A stretch of 40,594 nt of DNA from Pseudomonadales bacterium (GCA_016763855.1 JAESSY010000039.1:1-40594), one strand, 5' to 3'; counted from the stretch's first letter, positions 21,019 through 31,162 are shown. Program-made: numbers and translations. Notes: generated from the letters alone by a model not told the origin.

Positions 21019-21022
21019 CCCG
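21004..21022. terminator. Small hairpin at the slmA stop
   Basis: cgggc (21004-21008) and gcccg (21018-21022) pair around a loop that contains six T and the slmA stop codon. It lies between the convergent slmA and DUF4124 genes. The T run is in the loop, so terminator function is only possible. Confidence 0.25.
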
Positions 21023-21030
21023 CTGCTTAC

Positions 21031-21699
21031 CTAACGAACACCAATAGACTCATCGTACAATTCACGAACCCGTTTTAGATCGGCAGCATAGGAAGCTTGC
21101 AAGGTATTCATTTCATCTAGCTTAGACGCAATTTCTCTTTCATTTTGTCTCATCTTGTTATCGATAGCCCGAATCTGACTTAGACGCTCACTGGTAATAA
21201 CACCACCAGCACGTTCAATATCTGCCAAGCTCGCCTGCATATCTCTTTTTTGTGATTGCAATCGAGATCGACGACCCTTATCTGTACTAATGGCAAATTC
21301 GATAGTGGCAATTTTATCATCTCGAACCCGGATAACATCTTCTGGCCTACTGTAGATTCGAAGTAAATTCTGATCAGCAATATTTTGCTCTCTTTCAATC
21401 CGATTCCTGCGTCTTTCTTCAGCCAGATTGAGATCTCTTATACGAATTTCCTCATCTGACAGTGCGCGAGGCACAACTTCCAATACCCGGCCATCCACAC
21501 GCAATATCGTATAACCATTTTTTACATAACGAGCAGGGACATGACTGTCGAGAACCGTCACACCATCTTCGTTAACATATTTATATAGTTCAGCATTTGA
21601 GATAGGGGAAAGAAGAAGTAAATAACAACAAACTATCGTAGTTACAAAGGGATATCGCCCTTTTAGAACTCTCGATTCTGTTGAATTTACTACCGCCAT
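21031..21699 (-). CDS. Exported DUF4124 coiled-coil protein
   Basis: A 222-residue protein. A signal peptide (hydrophobic core VTTIVCCYLLLLSPI, cut after NA near residue 36) precedes a DUF4124 segment ELYKYVNEDGVTVLDSHVP. The rest is highly charged and helical, with repeated Arg/Glu/Gln patterns from about residue 80 to the end, which suggests a periplasmic coiled coil. DUF4124 proteins are common in gammaproteobacteria and have no settled role. It starts five bases after pyrE on the same strand, so it probably forms the end of the rph-pyrE unit. Confidence 0.8.
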   Translation of the reverse strand: MAVVNSTESRVLKGRYPFVTTIVCCYLLLLSPISNAELYKYVNEDGVTVLDSHVPARYVKNGYTILRVDGRVLEVVPRALSDEEIRIRDLNLAEERRRNRIEREQNIADQNLLRIYSRPEDVIRVRDDKIATIEFAISTDKGRRSRLQSQKRDMQASLADIERAGGVITSERLSQIRAIDNKMRQNEREIASKLDEMNTLQASYAADLKRVRELYDESIGVR

Positions 21700-21704
21700 A
21701 CTGT

Positions 21705-22352
21705 CTAGTCTATGCCATATTCTTTCTGATATCGCGCCATTAGTGTCATTTCATTGCTATCGCTGCCATTTGATGCCAAATAAGCGATTTTATCCCTTAG
21801 CTTAACAATGCTGATAACGGTAACACCGTAGTCATTCTCCACTTCTTGAATCGCAGAAAGTGTATTTGTGCCACGTTCTTCTCTGTCGATCGCAACCATG
21901 ACCGCAACAGGTATGGCCTCTGAAACCGATAAAAGTTCCATCACCTCTCTAATCGCAGTGCCTGCAGTAATAACGTCATCGACGATAACCACCCGTCCCT
22001 TAAGAGGAGCACCTACAAGATTGCCTCCCTCCCCGTGTTCTTTCTTCTCTTTTCGATTGAATACATAAGGTATATCCAAACCCTGTTCTGTCGCAAGGGC
22101 AATCGCCGTAGCTGAAACTAGGGGGATGCCTTTGTATGCTGGACCGAACAGCAGGTCGTATTCAACTTTGGAAGCCAGTAAGGCCTCTGCATAAAAACCC
22201 CCTAATCGCGCTAGAGCAGCCCCAGAATTAAATCCCCCAGCATTGAAGAAATACGGGCTGATACGGCCTGATTTCAGTTTAAATTCACCAAATTGCAACA
22301 CCTTTTGCTCGATCGCAAATTGAATAAATTCCTCTTGATATGATTCAAGCAT
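21705..22352 (-). CDS. pyrE: Orotate phosphoribosyltransferase
   Basis: A 215-residue enzyme that adds PRPP ribose phosphate to orotate, the fifth step of UMP synthesis. The PRPP-binding loop [13 protein letters not shown] is clear, as is the N-terminal [16 protein letters not shown]. The flexible catalytic loop [12 protein letters not shown] carries the lysines and His expected. It is downstream of rph on the same strand after 44 bases, matching the E. coli rph-pyrE order. Confidence 0.96.
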   Translation of the reverse strand: MLESYQEEFIQFAIEQKVLQFGEFKLKSGRISPYFFNAGGFNSGAALARLGGFYAEALLASKVEYDLLFGPAYKGIPLVSATAIALATEQGLDIPYVFNRKEKKEHGEGGNLVGAPLKGRVVIVDDVITAGTAIREVMELLSVSEAIPVAVMVAIDREERGTNTLSAIQEVENDYGVTVISIVKLRDKIAYLASNGSDSNEMTLMARYQKEYGID

Positions 22353-22396
22353 AGCTGTATCTCAAAGGTTTCTGCTTGTTGGCTTAAAAAGAATGC

Positions 22397-23107
22397 TCAC
22401 AGCCCCAGCACAGATTTCTGTAAACTAATGAGCTCTCTTACACCTTTCTCTCCTAAATCTAACATCTCGTTTAGTTCTTTTCGGCTAAAGGTTTCCCCTT
22501 CTGCGGTTCCCTGAACTTCAATGAAATTTCCATCCTCCGCCATGATGATGTTCATGTCCGTATCTGCATTTGAATCTTCAGTATATTCAAAATCAAGCAG
22601 TGCATGGCCGTCAATGATTCCGACAGATATTGCTGCAACAAATTGCTTAAAGGCGGAAGTGCGATCAATACTTGCCATAGCATCGTAAAGCGCGACACAA
22701 GCACCCGTAATAGAGGCCGTTCGAGTCCCTCCGTCGGCCTGAATAACATCGCAATCCAGACGAACGGTATATTCCCCCAATTGCTTCATGTCCACACAGT
22801 TTCTGAGTGAGCGACCGATCAAGCGTTGAATTTCAACCGTTCGACCACCCTGTTTGCCTCTTGCAGCCTCCCTATCCATTCGTGAATTAGTGGATCGCGG
22901 TAACATGCCATATTCGGAAGTTATCCAACCCTGACCGCTACCCCGGAGAAAAGAAGGAACGCCTTTATTTACGCTGGCAGTGCAAATTACCTTAGTATCA
23001 CCACAGGATATTAGTACAGACCCTTCCGCATGCTTAGTGAACCCACGTTGCATCAAAACAATTCGCTTCTCATCTAAGGCACGACCACTGTCTCTGATAA
23101 ATCCCAT
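22397..23107 (-). CDS. rph: Ribonuclease PH
   Basis: A 236-residue phosphorolytic 3' exoribonuclease that trims tRNA precursors and structured RNA 3' ends. The segments VKVICTASV-like [19 protein letters not shown], the [19 protein letters not shown] substrate loop and the [19 protein letters not shown] core are all as in RNase PH. Unlike the E. coli K-12 gene, it is intact at the C-terminus. The ATG at 23107 has GAGGAA five bases upstream; a TTG directly before it is too close to that site. Confidence 0.95.
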   Translation of the reverse strand: MGFIRDSGRALDEKRIVLMQRGFTKHAEGSVLISCGDTKVICTASVNKGVPSFLRGSGQGWITSEYGMLPRSTNSRMDREAARGKQGGRTVEIQRLIGRSLRNCVDMKQLGEYTVRLDCDVIQADGGTRTASITGACVALYDAMASIDRTSAFKQFVAAISVGIIDGHALLDFEYTEDSNADTDMNIIMAEDGNFIEVQGTAEGETFSRKELNEMLDLGEKGVRELISLQKSVLGL

Positions 23108-23134
23108 CAAAATTCCTCTAATTCAAATTTGTGC

Positions 23135-23140
23135 ATTATA
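23135..23140 (-). promoter_or_regulatory. Candidate -10 element for rph-pyrE
   Basis: The minus strand reads TATAAT here, a perfect -10 hexamer, about 28 bases before the rph start. The matching -35 at 18-base spacing (TTATGC) is weak. It lies in the 135-base region shared with the divergent yicC gene. Confidence 0.35.
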
Positions 23141-23242
23141 CTTAGCTTCCCGAGAGATGCATAAGATCCCAATAGGAAATGTGAAATTAGTATGACAAAT
23201 TTAGCCAATGATTGGATAATTGGTTTTAAGGAAACCTGAAAT

Positions 23243-24097
23243 ATGACAAAAAGCATGACTGCCTTTGCCAGAATTGAATCCGGCAATGTGACCTGGGAAA
23301 TCCGGTCCGTAAACCATCGCTATCTTGATGGTACTTTTAAGCTCCCTGAAAATTTTCGGGGTCTCGAGGCAAAGCTTAGAAGTGAACTGAGGAAAAAGCT
23401 TAATCGAGGCAAGGTAGATTGCCTTTTACGGGTTAGTCAGGACCTCGACGAAGATCAAAGTATTGTGATCAACAGCGTTCAACTCGATAAGTTGAGCGCG
23501 GCAATTGATCAGACCGCTGCAAAAATAGGTAACCCCGCGCCCGTTAATATTCTTGATGTATTGAAGTGGCCCGGTATTCTGAGTACTGAAACAGCAGATC
23601 AGTCCCAGCTCGAAAAAAGAATCAATGAAAGCTTTTCAGAGAGCCTAAAATCTCTAATGGAAATGAGAGCACGAGAAGGCGAGGAGCTTAAAAAGATCAT
23701 TCTCAATAAACTGCTTGAACTGAAAGTCATCGTAGATGCCGTAAAACTAGAAGCGCCGATCATCAATGCTCGGCAGAAACAAAAAATATTGGATAGGATG
23801 GCGGATCTGAATCAAGATCCTGATCAAAACAGGCTAGAACAGGAACTGGTTTATCTCGCCCAAAAAAGTGATATTGCAGAGGAATTGGACCGTCTCTATA
23901 CCCATATTGAAGAAGTACAAACGACACTCGCCCAATCTGGCGCCGTAGGTAGAAGGCTGGATTTTTTAATGCAGGAACTCAATCGGGAAGCGAATACCCT
24001 GTCTTCCAAAGCAGTCGCTGCAAACACTTCTGTTCAGTCAGTAGAGCTTAAAGTCATTATCGAACAGATGCGTGAACAAGTGCAGAATATCGAGTGA
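23243..24097 (+). CDS. yicC: YicC-family endoribonuclease
   Basis: A 284-residue protein starting MTKSMTAFAR, the signature of the YicC family. The N-terminal domain (to about residue 155) and the C-terminal DUF1732 domain, with LYTHIEEVQTTLAQ and GRRLDFLMQELNREANTLSSK, are both complete. Members act as endoribonucleases in RNA turnover. It is divergent from rph, as in E. coli, and its stop overlaps the gmk start (TGATG), which indicates translational coupling. Confidence 0.92.
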   Translation: MTKSMTAFARIESGNVTWEIRSVNHRYLDGTFKLPENFRGLEAKLRSELRKKLNRGKVDCLLRVSQDLDEDQSIVINSVQLDKLSAAIDQTAAKIGNPAPVNILDVLKWPGILSTETADQSQLEKRINESFSESLKSLMEMRAREGEELKKIILNKLLELKVIVDAVKLEAPIINARQKQKILDRMADLNQDPDQNRLEQELVYLAQKSDIAEELDRLYTHIEEVQTTLAQSGAVGRRLDFLMQELNREANTLSSKAVAANTSVQSVELKVIIEQMREQVQNIE

Positions 24098-24723
24098 TGG
24101 CAAAACTATTTGTTATTGCCGCTCCTTCCGGTGCGGGCAAAACCAGTTTAGTTAAAGCGCTGACAGATAAACATCCGGAATTCACGGTCTCTGTCTCCCA
24201 TACCACCAGGGAAAAGCGACCTGATGAAGAAGACGCTGCGAACTACTATTTTGTCGACCGTGCAAAATTCAAGGAAATCCAAAATGACGGTGGCTTTGTG
24301 GAATGGGCTGAAGTTTTTGGCAATGCTTACGGAACCAGCCAAGCGGAGATTGACAGGATACTCGCGAGTGGCAAACATCTTGTTCTGGAAATTGATTGGC
24401 AAGGGGCACAACAGATTAAGAAGCGGCTTCCAGATGCGGAATTAATATTCATCTTACCGCCTTCTACTGAATCATTAAGAGAGCGGCTTAGAGGCAGGGG
24501 ACAGGACAACGAAAAAACAATTGCCGAAAGAATGGATGAGGCCATTAGCGAAATGTCTCATTTTGAAGAATTTGATCACCTCATTATCAATGACGATTTC
24601 TCATTGGCACTTGAACAAATGGAAGAAATAACACTTTTCGATTCTGACGAATATCGTCTGAAGTACCAAAGAACGCTTTTCGCTGACCTAATATCTAATT
24701 TATTGCCTTCAAAACCCGTATAA
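24097..24723 (+). CDS. gmk: Guanylate kinase
   Basis: A 208-residue kinase that turns GMP into GDP. The P-loop APSGAGKTSL lies at the N-terminus, followed by VSHTTREKRPDEEDAANYYFV for GMP binding and LEIDWQGAQQIK. The ATG at 24097 shares a base with the yicC stop; a GTG one codon earlier is possible. With RpoZ and SpoT downstream, this is the common gmk-rpoZ-spoT cluster, linking GDP/GTP supply to ppGpp metabolism. Confidence 0.96.
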   Translation: MAKLFVIAAPSGAGKTSLVKALTDKHPEFTVSVSHTTREKRPDEEDAANYYFVDRAKFKEIQNDGGFVEWAEVFGNAYGTSQAEIDRILASGKHLVLEIDWQGAQQIKKRLPDAELIFILPPSTESLRERLRGRGQDNEKTIAERMDEAISEMSHFEEFDHLIINDDFSLALEQMEEITLFDSDEYRLKYQRTLFADLISNLLPSKPV

Positions 24724-24732
24724 TCTCAGTGA

Positions 24733-24756
24733 TCTCTTGGTTTAGAGACGGTTTTT
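24733..24756 (+). terminator. Weak intrinsic terminator after gmk
   Basis: tctct (24733-24737) and agaga (24744-24748) pair around a six-base loop, followed by cgg and five T. The stem is short, so some readthrough into rpoZ is likely. Confidence 0.4.
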
Positions 24757-24847
24757 CTGTAAACTGCGCGGCCCGAAGGAAAGCTCTGACTTAGATCCAA
24801 CTAAGAAAAGGGTATCCTGCGCTATAAAATTTTTGTGGAGCACCAAC

Positions 24848-25135
24848 ATGGCACGAGTCACCGTTGAAGATTGTTTAGAAAATGTAGAAAACCGATTTGA
24901 GTTAGTCATGGTGAGCAGCAAACGTGCGCGTCAACTCGCTACAGGTGGCAAAGAAGCACTCGTACCGATTGAAAACGATAAACCGACCGTAGTGGCGCTT
25001 CGTGAAATTGCAGAAGGCTTTATTGATGCTAGCATTCTAGATGACACTGTTCGTCAGATTGACCCAGATGAAATCATCATCGAGGTACCTGAGGCGCCTC
25101 AAGAGGGACTTGTCCAATCCAACCCCGAATTCTAA
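24848..25135 (+). CDS. rpoZ: RNA polymerase omega subunit
   Basis: A 95-residue omega subunit, which helps assemble RNA polymerase and forms part of a ppGpp binding site. [20 protein letters not shown] and [11 protein letters not shown] are the typical N-terminal motifs. The ATG at 24848 has GTGGAG upstream; a GTG at 24833 opens the same frame but would add five unusual residues. The gene sits between gmk and spoT and ends 27 bases before spoT. Confidence 0.95.
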   Translation: MARVTVEDCLENVENRFELVMVSSKRARQLATGGKEALVPIENDKPTVVALREIAEGFIDASILDDTVRQIDPDEIIIEVPEAPQEGLVQSNPEF

Positions 25136-25162
25136 AAACCCAAATAGTAGAAAGGCACCGTC

Positions 25163-27280
25163 GTGCTGAGTGAAGATGCCGAGACGGTTGACACCTTAGC
25201 ACTGGCGCTAACAGAATATCTGGGAGAAACCCAGATAGAACAGGTAAAGAAAGCCTATTACTTTGCCGATGAAGCCCACACAGGACAAAAACGTAAATCC
25301 GGCGAACCTTATATCACCCACCCCCTTGCAGTAGCCGGCATCCTCGCTGAAATGCACATGGATCACCAATGTCTTATGGCGGCGCTGCTACACGACGTTA
25401 TCGAAGACACCGGCGTCCCAAAACATACGCTTGCCGTCGAGTTTGGAGAAGATGTTGCAGATCTCGTTGACGGTGTCAGCAAACTAAAATACATGTTTCA
25501 TTCCAGAGCTGAGGCTCAGGCGGAAAACTTCCAAAAGATGACGCTGGCTATGGCCAAAGACATCAGGGTTATTCTCGTAAAGATCGCCGATAGACTCCAC
25601 AATATGAGAACCCTCGGCCACCTTTCGCCGGATAAACGACGTCGAATAGCAAAAGAAACTTTAGAAATCTATGCGCCCATCGCCAATCGACTTGGGATGA
25701 ACAATATTCGTGTTGAGTTTGAAGAGCTAGGCTTTAAAGCTGCCCACCCATTGCGCTCTTCAATGATTGGAAAAGCCGTTCTCAAAGCCCGCGGCAAACG
25801 AAAAGAAGTAGTCTCCACCGTACTCGGTTCTATTAAGGCCTGCCTCGAACGAGAAGGAATGGGCGCGGAAGTATTTGGACGTGAAAAACACCTATTTAGT
25901 ATTTACGACAAGATGCGGAGCAAAAGAAAATCCTTCGCAGAAATCATGGACGTATATGCCTTTCGTATTATCGTAGATTCCGTAGATACCTGTTACAGAG
26001 TGTTGGGTGCGGTACACAATTTATATAAACCTGTAGCGGGCAGATTTAAAGATTACATCGCCATACCAAAGGCAAACGGATATCAAAGCCTACATACAAC
26101 GCTATTCGGCATGCACGGAATACCCATTGAAATTCAAATCAGAACTTTTGAAATGGAAATGGTCGCCAACAACGGTATCGCGGGGCATTGGCTATATAAA
26201 TCTAACGATGAAGCCACATCAGGTAGTCATGAGCGCGCTCGAGAATGGATGAAGGGACTTCTGCAGATACAACAAAGTACAGGTAATTCCTTGGAGTTTA
26301 TTGAAAACGTAAAAATAGATTTATTCCCAGACGAGGTTTACGTCTTCTCTCCAAAAGGACAAATTTATGACCTTCCTCAAGGCGCTACTCCGGTCGATTT
26401 TGCTTACGCCGTACATACTGACATCGGAAATTCTTGCGTTGCTTGCAGAATAGATCGTCGCTTGGCACCCTTGAGCGCTAGCTTGGAAAGCGGCCAGACG
26501 GTTGAAATTATTACAGCGCCTGCGGCCCAACCGAATCCGGCTTGGCTCAGTTCGGTTATCACAGGCAAAGCCCGAGCAAGCATTCGACACGGCCTAAAAA
26601 CCCAACAACGAAGCGAATCCATTATTCTCGGTAGACGCCTACTTGATCGAATGTTACAAGTGGAGAATGCATCCATCGATACCCTTGATCCAGATCAGCT
26701 CGAACTGGTATTGAAAGAAAGAAAATTTGAAGACATGGATACACTGCTAGCAGAGATCGGACTGGGCAATCAGATGGCTTATGTTATCACCCGAGCGCTG
26801 ATCACAGGCACGCCTGATCAGCAGAGCTTAAACGATAATCCGCTCCCTATCCTCGGCACCGAAGGACTGGTTGTCAGTTACGCGAAGTGCTGTAAACCCA
26901 TACCGGGTGATCCAATTATTGGCCATATTAGCGCAGGAAAAGGCATCGTTGTGCATACCGAATCTTGTCCCAATATGTTTGAATTGAGAAACAAACCTGA
27001 AGAAACCATGGCTGTCCGTTGGGATCCCAATGTCGATCAAGATTTCTCAGTCGAACTCAGGATTGAATTGGACAATATAAAAGGCGTTATTGCCGTGTTA
27101 GCCTCTACCATTACGAATGCCGATGCTAATGTCGAGCGCATTAATATGGCAGAGAAAGATGCCAAACTCGCATCTATCAACATCGTATTCTCCGTTCACG
27201 ATCGAGTTCATCTGGCAAACGTTATCAAGCGACTCCGAACGATTAAGGCAGTCAACAAGATCACTAGAACCAAGGGCTAG
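25163..27280 (+). CDS. spoT: Bifunctional (p)ppGpp synthetase/hydrolase SpoT
   Basis: A 705-residue RelA/SpoT homologue. The hydrolase domain has the metal-binding His53, HD at 77-78 and following ED (81-82), so (p)ppGpp hydrolysis should be active. The synthetase domain shows RFKDYIAIPKANGYQSLHT (GYQSLHT near 306-312). A TGS domain follows (EVYVFSPKG, near 390), and the C-terminal ACT domain senses or regulates (about 630-705). The start is a GTG with AGAAAGG upstream. Order gmk-rpoZ-spoT-ridA-recG follows other gammaproteobacteria. Confidence 0.95.
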   Translation: MLSEDAETVDTLALALTEYLGETQIEQVKKAYYFADEAHTGQKRKSGEPYITHPLAVAGILAEMHMDHQCLMAALLHDVIEDTGVPKHTLAVEFGEDVADLVDGVSKLKYMFHSRAEAQAENFQKMTLAMAKDIRVILVKIADRLHNMRTLGHLSPDKRRRIAKETLEIYAPIANRLGMNNIRVEFEELGFKAAHPLRSSMIGKAVLKARGKRKEVVSTVLGSIKACLEREGMGAEVFGREKHLFSIYDKMRSKRKSFAEIMDVYAFRIIVDSVDTCYRVLGAVHNLYKPVAGRFKDYIAIPKANGYQSLHTTLFGMHGIPIEIQIRTFEMEMVANNGIAGHWLYKSNDEATSGSHERAREWMKGLLQIQQSTGNSLEFIENVKIDLFPDEVYVFSPKGQIYDLPQGATPVDFAYAVHTDIGNSCVACRIDRRLAPLSASLESGQTVEIITAPAAQPNPAWLSSVITGKARASIRHGLKTQQRSESIILGRRLLDRMLQVENASIDTLDPDQLELVLKERKFEDMDTLLAEIGLGNQMAYVITRALITGTPDQQSLNDNPLPILGTEGLVVSYAKCCKPIPGDPIIGHISAGKGIVVHTESCPNMFELRNKPEETMAVRWDPNVDQDFSVELRIELDNIKGVIAVLASTITNADANVERINMAEKDAKLASINIVFSVHDRVHLANVIKRLRTIKAVNKITRTKG

Positions 27281-27335
27281 AATAGAGAATAAAATTAAGA
27301 AACAGAAAATTTAAAAGAGTATTAAAGAGGTTCCG

Positions 27336-27728
27336 ATGAAAGAAATTGTAGAAACCCAAAATGCACCCGCTGCAATTGGCACCTATTCGCAAGCCGTAAA
27401 GCATGGCAACACACTTTATATCAGCGGCCAGATTCCCTTAGACCCAAGTTCAATGGAAGTCGTTAGCGAAGATATTCGGGAACAAATAAATCAAGTCTTC
27501 TCAAACTTAAGTGCGATTTGCCAGGCAGCCGAAGTTTCTTTAAACGACACTATAAAGTTTAATGTTTATCTGACAGACCTCTCTCACTTTCCCATCGTCA
27601 ATGAATGTATGGCACTTATCCTTGATCAACCTTATCCTGCTAGAGCAGCAGTTGAGGTCAGCGCTCTGCCAAAAGGTGTCAGTGTTGAAGTTGAAGCAAT
27701 CGTTGCCCTGCCACAAAATGTTTTGTGA
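27336..27728 (+). CDS. ridA: Rid-family enamine/imine deaminase
   Basis: A 130-residue YjgF/RidA protein that hydrolyses reactive 2-aminoacrylate and related enamines released by PLP enzymes. AIGTYSQAVKHGNTLYISGQ and the conserved Arg in YPARAAVEVSALP, which holds the substrate carboxylate, are present. AAAGAGG precedes the ATG. The stop overlaps the recG GTG start by four bases (GTGA). Its substrate would be produced by enzymes such as the PLP-dependent pair encoded at 32311-34854. Confidence 0.93.
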   Translation: MKEIVETQNAPAAIGTYSQAVKHGNTLYISGQIPLDPSSMEVVSEDIREQINQVFSNLSAICQAAEVSLNDTIKFNVYLTDLSHFPIVNECMALILDQPYPARAAVEVSALPKGVSVEVEAIVALPQNVL

Positions 27729-29818
27729 GCGCATACGATTCCGCACAAGCTACACTTAACACGCTTGATAAAGAAGCGGTTCTATCCCTCAAAGGCATCG
27801 GCCCAGCGCTCGGCGCTAAGTTAGAAAAGGTAGGCATCCGCACATTACAGGACGTGCTTTTCCATTTACCCCTACGTTATGAAGACAGAACCTTTGTCAC
27901 GCCTATTGGTCAAGCAGCGTTATCCAGACAGCTCGTACTTGAGGGTAAAGTCATTTCCTGCAAAATCGCTTTTGGAAGGCGCCGTAGTCTGGTTGTTGAA
28001 CTTCAAGACGACACTGGCAGAATCAGTCTTCGCTTTTTCCACTTTTCAAAAATGCAGCAGAACCTGCTTGAGAAAACCTCTTTCTTACGATGCATTGGTG
28101 AAGTCAGGCGAGGTGCCTCAGGTTTTGAGATATACCATCCAGAGTACACAACAAAACCCCAAGCCCTTGAAACAACCTTAACGCCGATTTATCCCGTCAC
28201 CGAAGGCATCACACAAAACAGAATCCGAAGTTTAGTGAAACAAGTATTGGATCTGATGAATCAGGGCAGAGTCTTGAGAAAGCTGGGGAGTCAGTTTTCT
28301 GAACTTGGAGACCTTGATATTAACAGCGCTATTGCACTGGTTCATAATCCCCCTAAAGAAGTCGCGCTATCAGAACTAGAAGATGGTAATCATCCTGCAC
28401 AACAACGTCTCGCTTTTGAGGAAATGCTCTCTCACCATCTCAGCATGCGCTTGATCAGGCAGAAGATGCTCAATCTAAAATCTTACCCTTACAACAAACC
28501 TACCTCAGTTTACAAAAACCTAATCGGGAATTTCGGTTTTGAGCTCACCGCAGCACAACGGAAAGTAGCCGTAGAGATTCAAAAAGATATGTCGAAAGCG
28601 ACGCCCATGTTACGTCTCGTTCAAGGGGATGTAGGCTCGGGGAAAACCGTCATTGCTGCGCTGGCAGCCGTTCATTCTTCAGAGAATCTCTTGCAGACGG
28701 CCATAATGGCCCCGACTGAATTATTGGCTGAACAGCATTTCCTTAATTTTTCTCAATGGTTAGCACCACTGGGAATAACTTGTGCTTGGCTATCGGGTAA
28801 GGTAAAGGGGAAAAAACGGATAAAAGAATTGGATCTCATTGCAACGGGTGAAGCGGGCGTAGTCATTGGTACTCACGCCTTATTCCAAAAAGATGTGATC
28901 TTTAAAGATTTGGGGCTGGTGATTATTGACGAGCAACATCGCTTTGGTGTGCATCAACGTCTTGCGCTAAGGGAGAAAGGCGAAATTAACGGTCGCCTAC
29001 CTCATCAATTAGTAATGACCGCCACACCCATTCCGAGAACGCTAACCATGAGTTTGTATGCGGATATGGATAGTTCCATTATTGATGAGCTGCCACCAGG
29101 TCGCTCCCCCATTACAACGACCGTCATTGCTGACAATCGACGAGATGATGTCATTGACCATATCGAATCAGCTTGCAACAAAGGCGCACAAGCTTATTGG
29201 GTCTGTACTTTAATCGACGAATCAGAGGTATTACAGTGCCAGGCAGCAGAAACAACAGCACAGCATTTGAAAGAATTTTTACCCAAGATCTCGATTGGAC
29301 TCATTCACGGTCGAATGACTAGCAAGGAAAAATCAGAAATCATGGCGCAATTTAAAACAGGTAAAATTCAGCTTCTTGTTGCCACTACCGTAATTGAAGT
29401 GGGCGTCGATGTCCCTAATGCCAGCTTGATGGTGATAGAGAATCCCGAACGTTTGGGTTTGGCTCAACTGCACCAATTGCGGGGAAGAATTGGTAGAGGT
29501 GATATTAAAAGTTTCTGTGTTTTGTTATACCATCCACCCTTGGGGCATGTATCGAAACAAAGGCTCAGCGTTATGCGAGAAAGCCAGGACGGTTTTTTCA
29601 TCGCAGAGAAAGATCTAGAAATCAGAGGGCCAGGCGAACTGTTTGGTAGTCGGCAATCCGGAGTTGTGCAGTTTAGGATCGCCGATCTACTGAGAGATAG
29701 CCATATGCTGGATCGGATTAGAAATTTAGCAGATAACCTCCTGAAAACAGACAGGGAATGTGCTCAATTAATTATGGATAGATGGCTCCACCAACCTGAA
29801 ATACTTGTTCAGGTTTAA
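27725..29818 (+). CDS. recG: ATP-dependent DNA helicase RecG
   Basis: A 697-residue branch-migration helicase that reverses stalled forks and handles recombination intermediates. The wedge (OB-fold) domain occupies the first 200 residues. Walker A GDVGSGKT starts near 301, the DEQH box is near 402, TATPIPRTL is motif III, and GRIGRG near 590 is motif VI, followed by the family's C-terminal segment (GPGELFGSRQSG). It starts with a GTG overlapping ridA. Its stop codon lies between two tandem hairpins. Confidence 0.96.
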   Translation: MSAYDSAQATLNTLDKEAVLSLKGIGPALGAKLEKVGIRTLQDVLFHLPLRYEDRTFVTPIGQAALSRQLVLEGKVISCKIAFGRRRSLVVELQDDTGRISLRFFHFSKMQQNLLEKTSFLRCIGEVRRGASGFEIYHPEYTTKPQALETTLTPIYPVTEGITQNRIRSLVKQVLDLMNQGRVLRKLGSQFSELGDLDINSAIALVHNPPKEVALSELEDGNHPAQQRLAFEEMLSHHLSMRLIRQKMLNLKSYPYNKPTSVYKNLIGNFGFELTAAQRKVAVEIQKDMSKATPMLRLVQGDVGSGKTVIAALAAVHSSENLLQTAIMAPTELLAEQHFLNFSQWLAPLGITCAWLSGKVKGKKRIKELDLIATGEAGVVIGTHALFQKDVIFKDLGLVIIDEQHRFGVHQRLALREKGEINGRLPHQLVMTATPIPRTLTMSLYADMDSSIIDELPPGRSPITTTVIADNRRDDVIDHIESACNKGAQAYWVCTLIDESEVLQCQAAETTAQHLKEFLPKISIGLIHGRMTSKEKSEIMAQFKTGKIQLLVATTVIEVGVDVPNASLMVIENPERLGLAQLHQLRGRIGRGDIKSFCVLLYHPPLGHVSKQRLSVMRESQDGFFIAEKDLEIRGPGELFGSRQSGVVQFRIADLLRDSHMLDRIRNLADNLLKTDRECAQLIMDRWLHQPEILVQV

Positions 29819-29833
29819 GAAGGCACTTCTTAA
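29793..29833. terminator. Two back-to-back perfect hairpins at the recG end
   Basis: aacctgaa (29793-29800) pairs with ttcaggtt (29808-29815) around seven bases. Next, ttaagaag (29815-29822) pairs with cttcttaa (29826-29833) around three. Both stems are eight base pairs without mismatch. They lie between convergent recG and symporter genes and overlap the recG stop. There is no T run after them, so they may act as bidirectional pause or 3' end-stabilising structures. Confidence 0.45.
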
Positions 29834-29837
29834 TCAA

Positions 29838-31091
29838 TCATCCCGCTTTATCAAAGATTTCTTGATCAAACTTATCTTCACTACGAGCAACAATAAGTGA
29901 AACTGTCGCATCACCAGTCACATTCACGGCTGTTCGCAACATATCAAGCAAACGGTCTACGCCAATAATGAGCGCAATGCCTTCTACAGGCAATCCAACC
30001 TGTTGCAGCACCATCGCTAAGGTAATTAGCCCAACACCCGGTACGCCTGCTGTTCCAATTGAAGCCAGCGTTGCAGTAAGGATGACCATCAAGTAACCCG
30101 CCATTCCGATATCAACATTGAAAGCTTGGGCAATAAAGACCGTGGCAACTCCCTGCATGATGGCGGTACCATCCATGTTGATGGTCGCACCAAGCGGAAT
30201 CGTAAATGATGCCACTTCATTCTTGACCCCAAGCTTATGCTCTACCGTTTTAAGGGTAATGGGCAAAGTAGCATTACTTGAGGAAGTACTAAAAGCATAA
30301 GCCATCACAGGGCTATAACGCTTAATAACCGCAAGTGGGCTTAGTCCTGCACCAAAGCGAATCATTAAAGCCAGCGTCACTGAGAAGTGGATAAACAAGA
30401 CAACCACAACGGTAATAAAATACGTGAAGAGATCTATTATTGCGGTAAAACCCATATTGGAAAAGAGACTGATCAGCAAACAAAAAACACCAATCGGTGC
30501 AACTGACATTAACATCATGACCATGCGCATAATGAGCTCATTCCAATCGTTCAAATGACCCTTTACGCGCTGACCCGCATCACCACATTTTGTAATAGAT
30601 ATACCCACCAGGATGGCAAATACAATCACTTGCAACATATTGCCTTCCGCCATAGCCTGGATTGGATTATTTGGGAAGATATTAAGAATCACACTCTTGA
30701 GCGAGGGGCTTTCTTTGGCAACAAATTCACTGGTATTGGCCATATTGATGCCTTCACCAGGATTAACAAAGGTTGCAACCAGTAGTGCTAAGGAAATAGC
30801 AGCGGCAGTTGTGAAAAGATAAAGAAGCAAGGTCTTGAGGCCAATTCGCCCCATACTGGAACCACCACCTAAATTGCTGGCACCACATGCGAGGGAAACA
30901 AATACCAGAGGAACGACCAGTAGTTTAAGACTGATCACAAAGATACTTCCCCCAAGGTCGAACAATCCGTCAATCAGAAATACCTTTATAGGATTGTCCG
31001 CAGCCAGATCCATGCTGTAAAAAATGGACCCTAATACAACGCCGAGCAACATACCAATCAGAATATTGCGTGTCAGATTTTTAGCTTCCAT
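29838..31091 (-). CDS. Dicarboxylate/amino acid:cation symporter (DAACS family)
   Basis: A 417-residue inner-membrane protein of the GltP/DctA/SstT family, which takes up dicarboxylates or acidic amino acids with Na+ or H+. The serine-rich reentrant loop AYAFSTSSSNATLPITLK, the NMDGTAIMQG motif of helix 7 and the AGVPGVG hairpin loop are all clear. Eight helices and two hairpins fit the length. Substrate cannot be resolved from sequence alone. The gene faces recG and lies downstream of rubredoxin on the same strand after 71 bases. Confidence 0.9.
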   Translation of the reverse strand: MEAKNLTRNILIGMLLGVVLGSIFYSMDLAADNPIKVFLIDGLFDLGGSIFVISLKLLVVPLVFVSLACGASNLGGGSSMGRIGLKTLLLYLFTTAAAISLALLVATFVNPGEGINMANTSEFVAKESPSLKSVILNIFPNNPIQAMAEGNMLQVIVFAILVGISITKCGDAGQRVKGHLNDWNELIMRMVMMLMSVAPIGVFCLLISLFSNMGFTAIIDLFTYFITVVVVLFIHFSVTLALMIRFGAGLSPLAVIKRYSPVMAYAFSTSSSNATLPITLKTVEHKLGVKNEVASFTIPLGATINMDGTAIMQGVATVFIAQAFNVDIGMAGYLMVILTATLASIGTAGVPGVGLITLAMVLQQVGLPVEGIALIIGVDRLLDMLRTAVNVTGDATVSLIVARSEDKFDQEIFDKAG

Positions 31092-31162
31092 TTGTTTTCC
31101 TGCTTATTACTTGAATTCAGGTTATTCTTCTTTTTTGGAATTTGATTTTGTAAGTTCAGCTC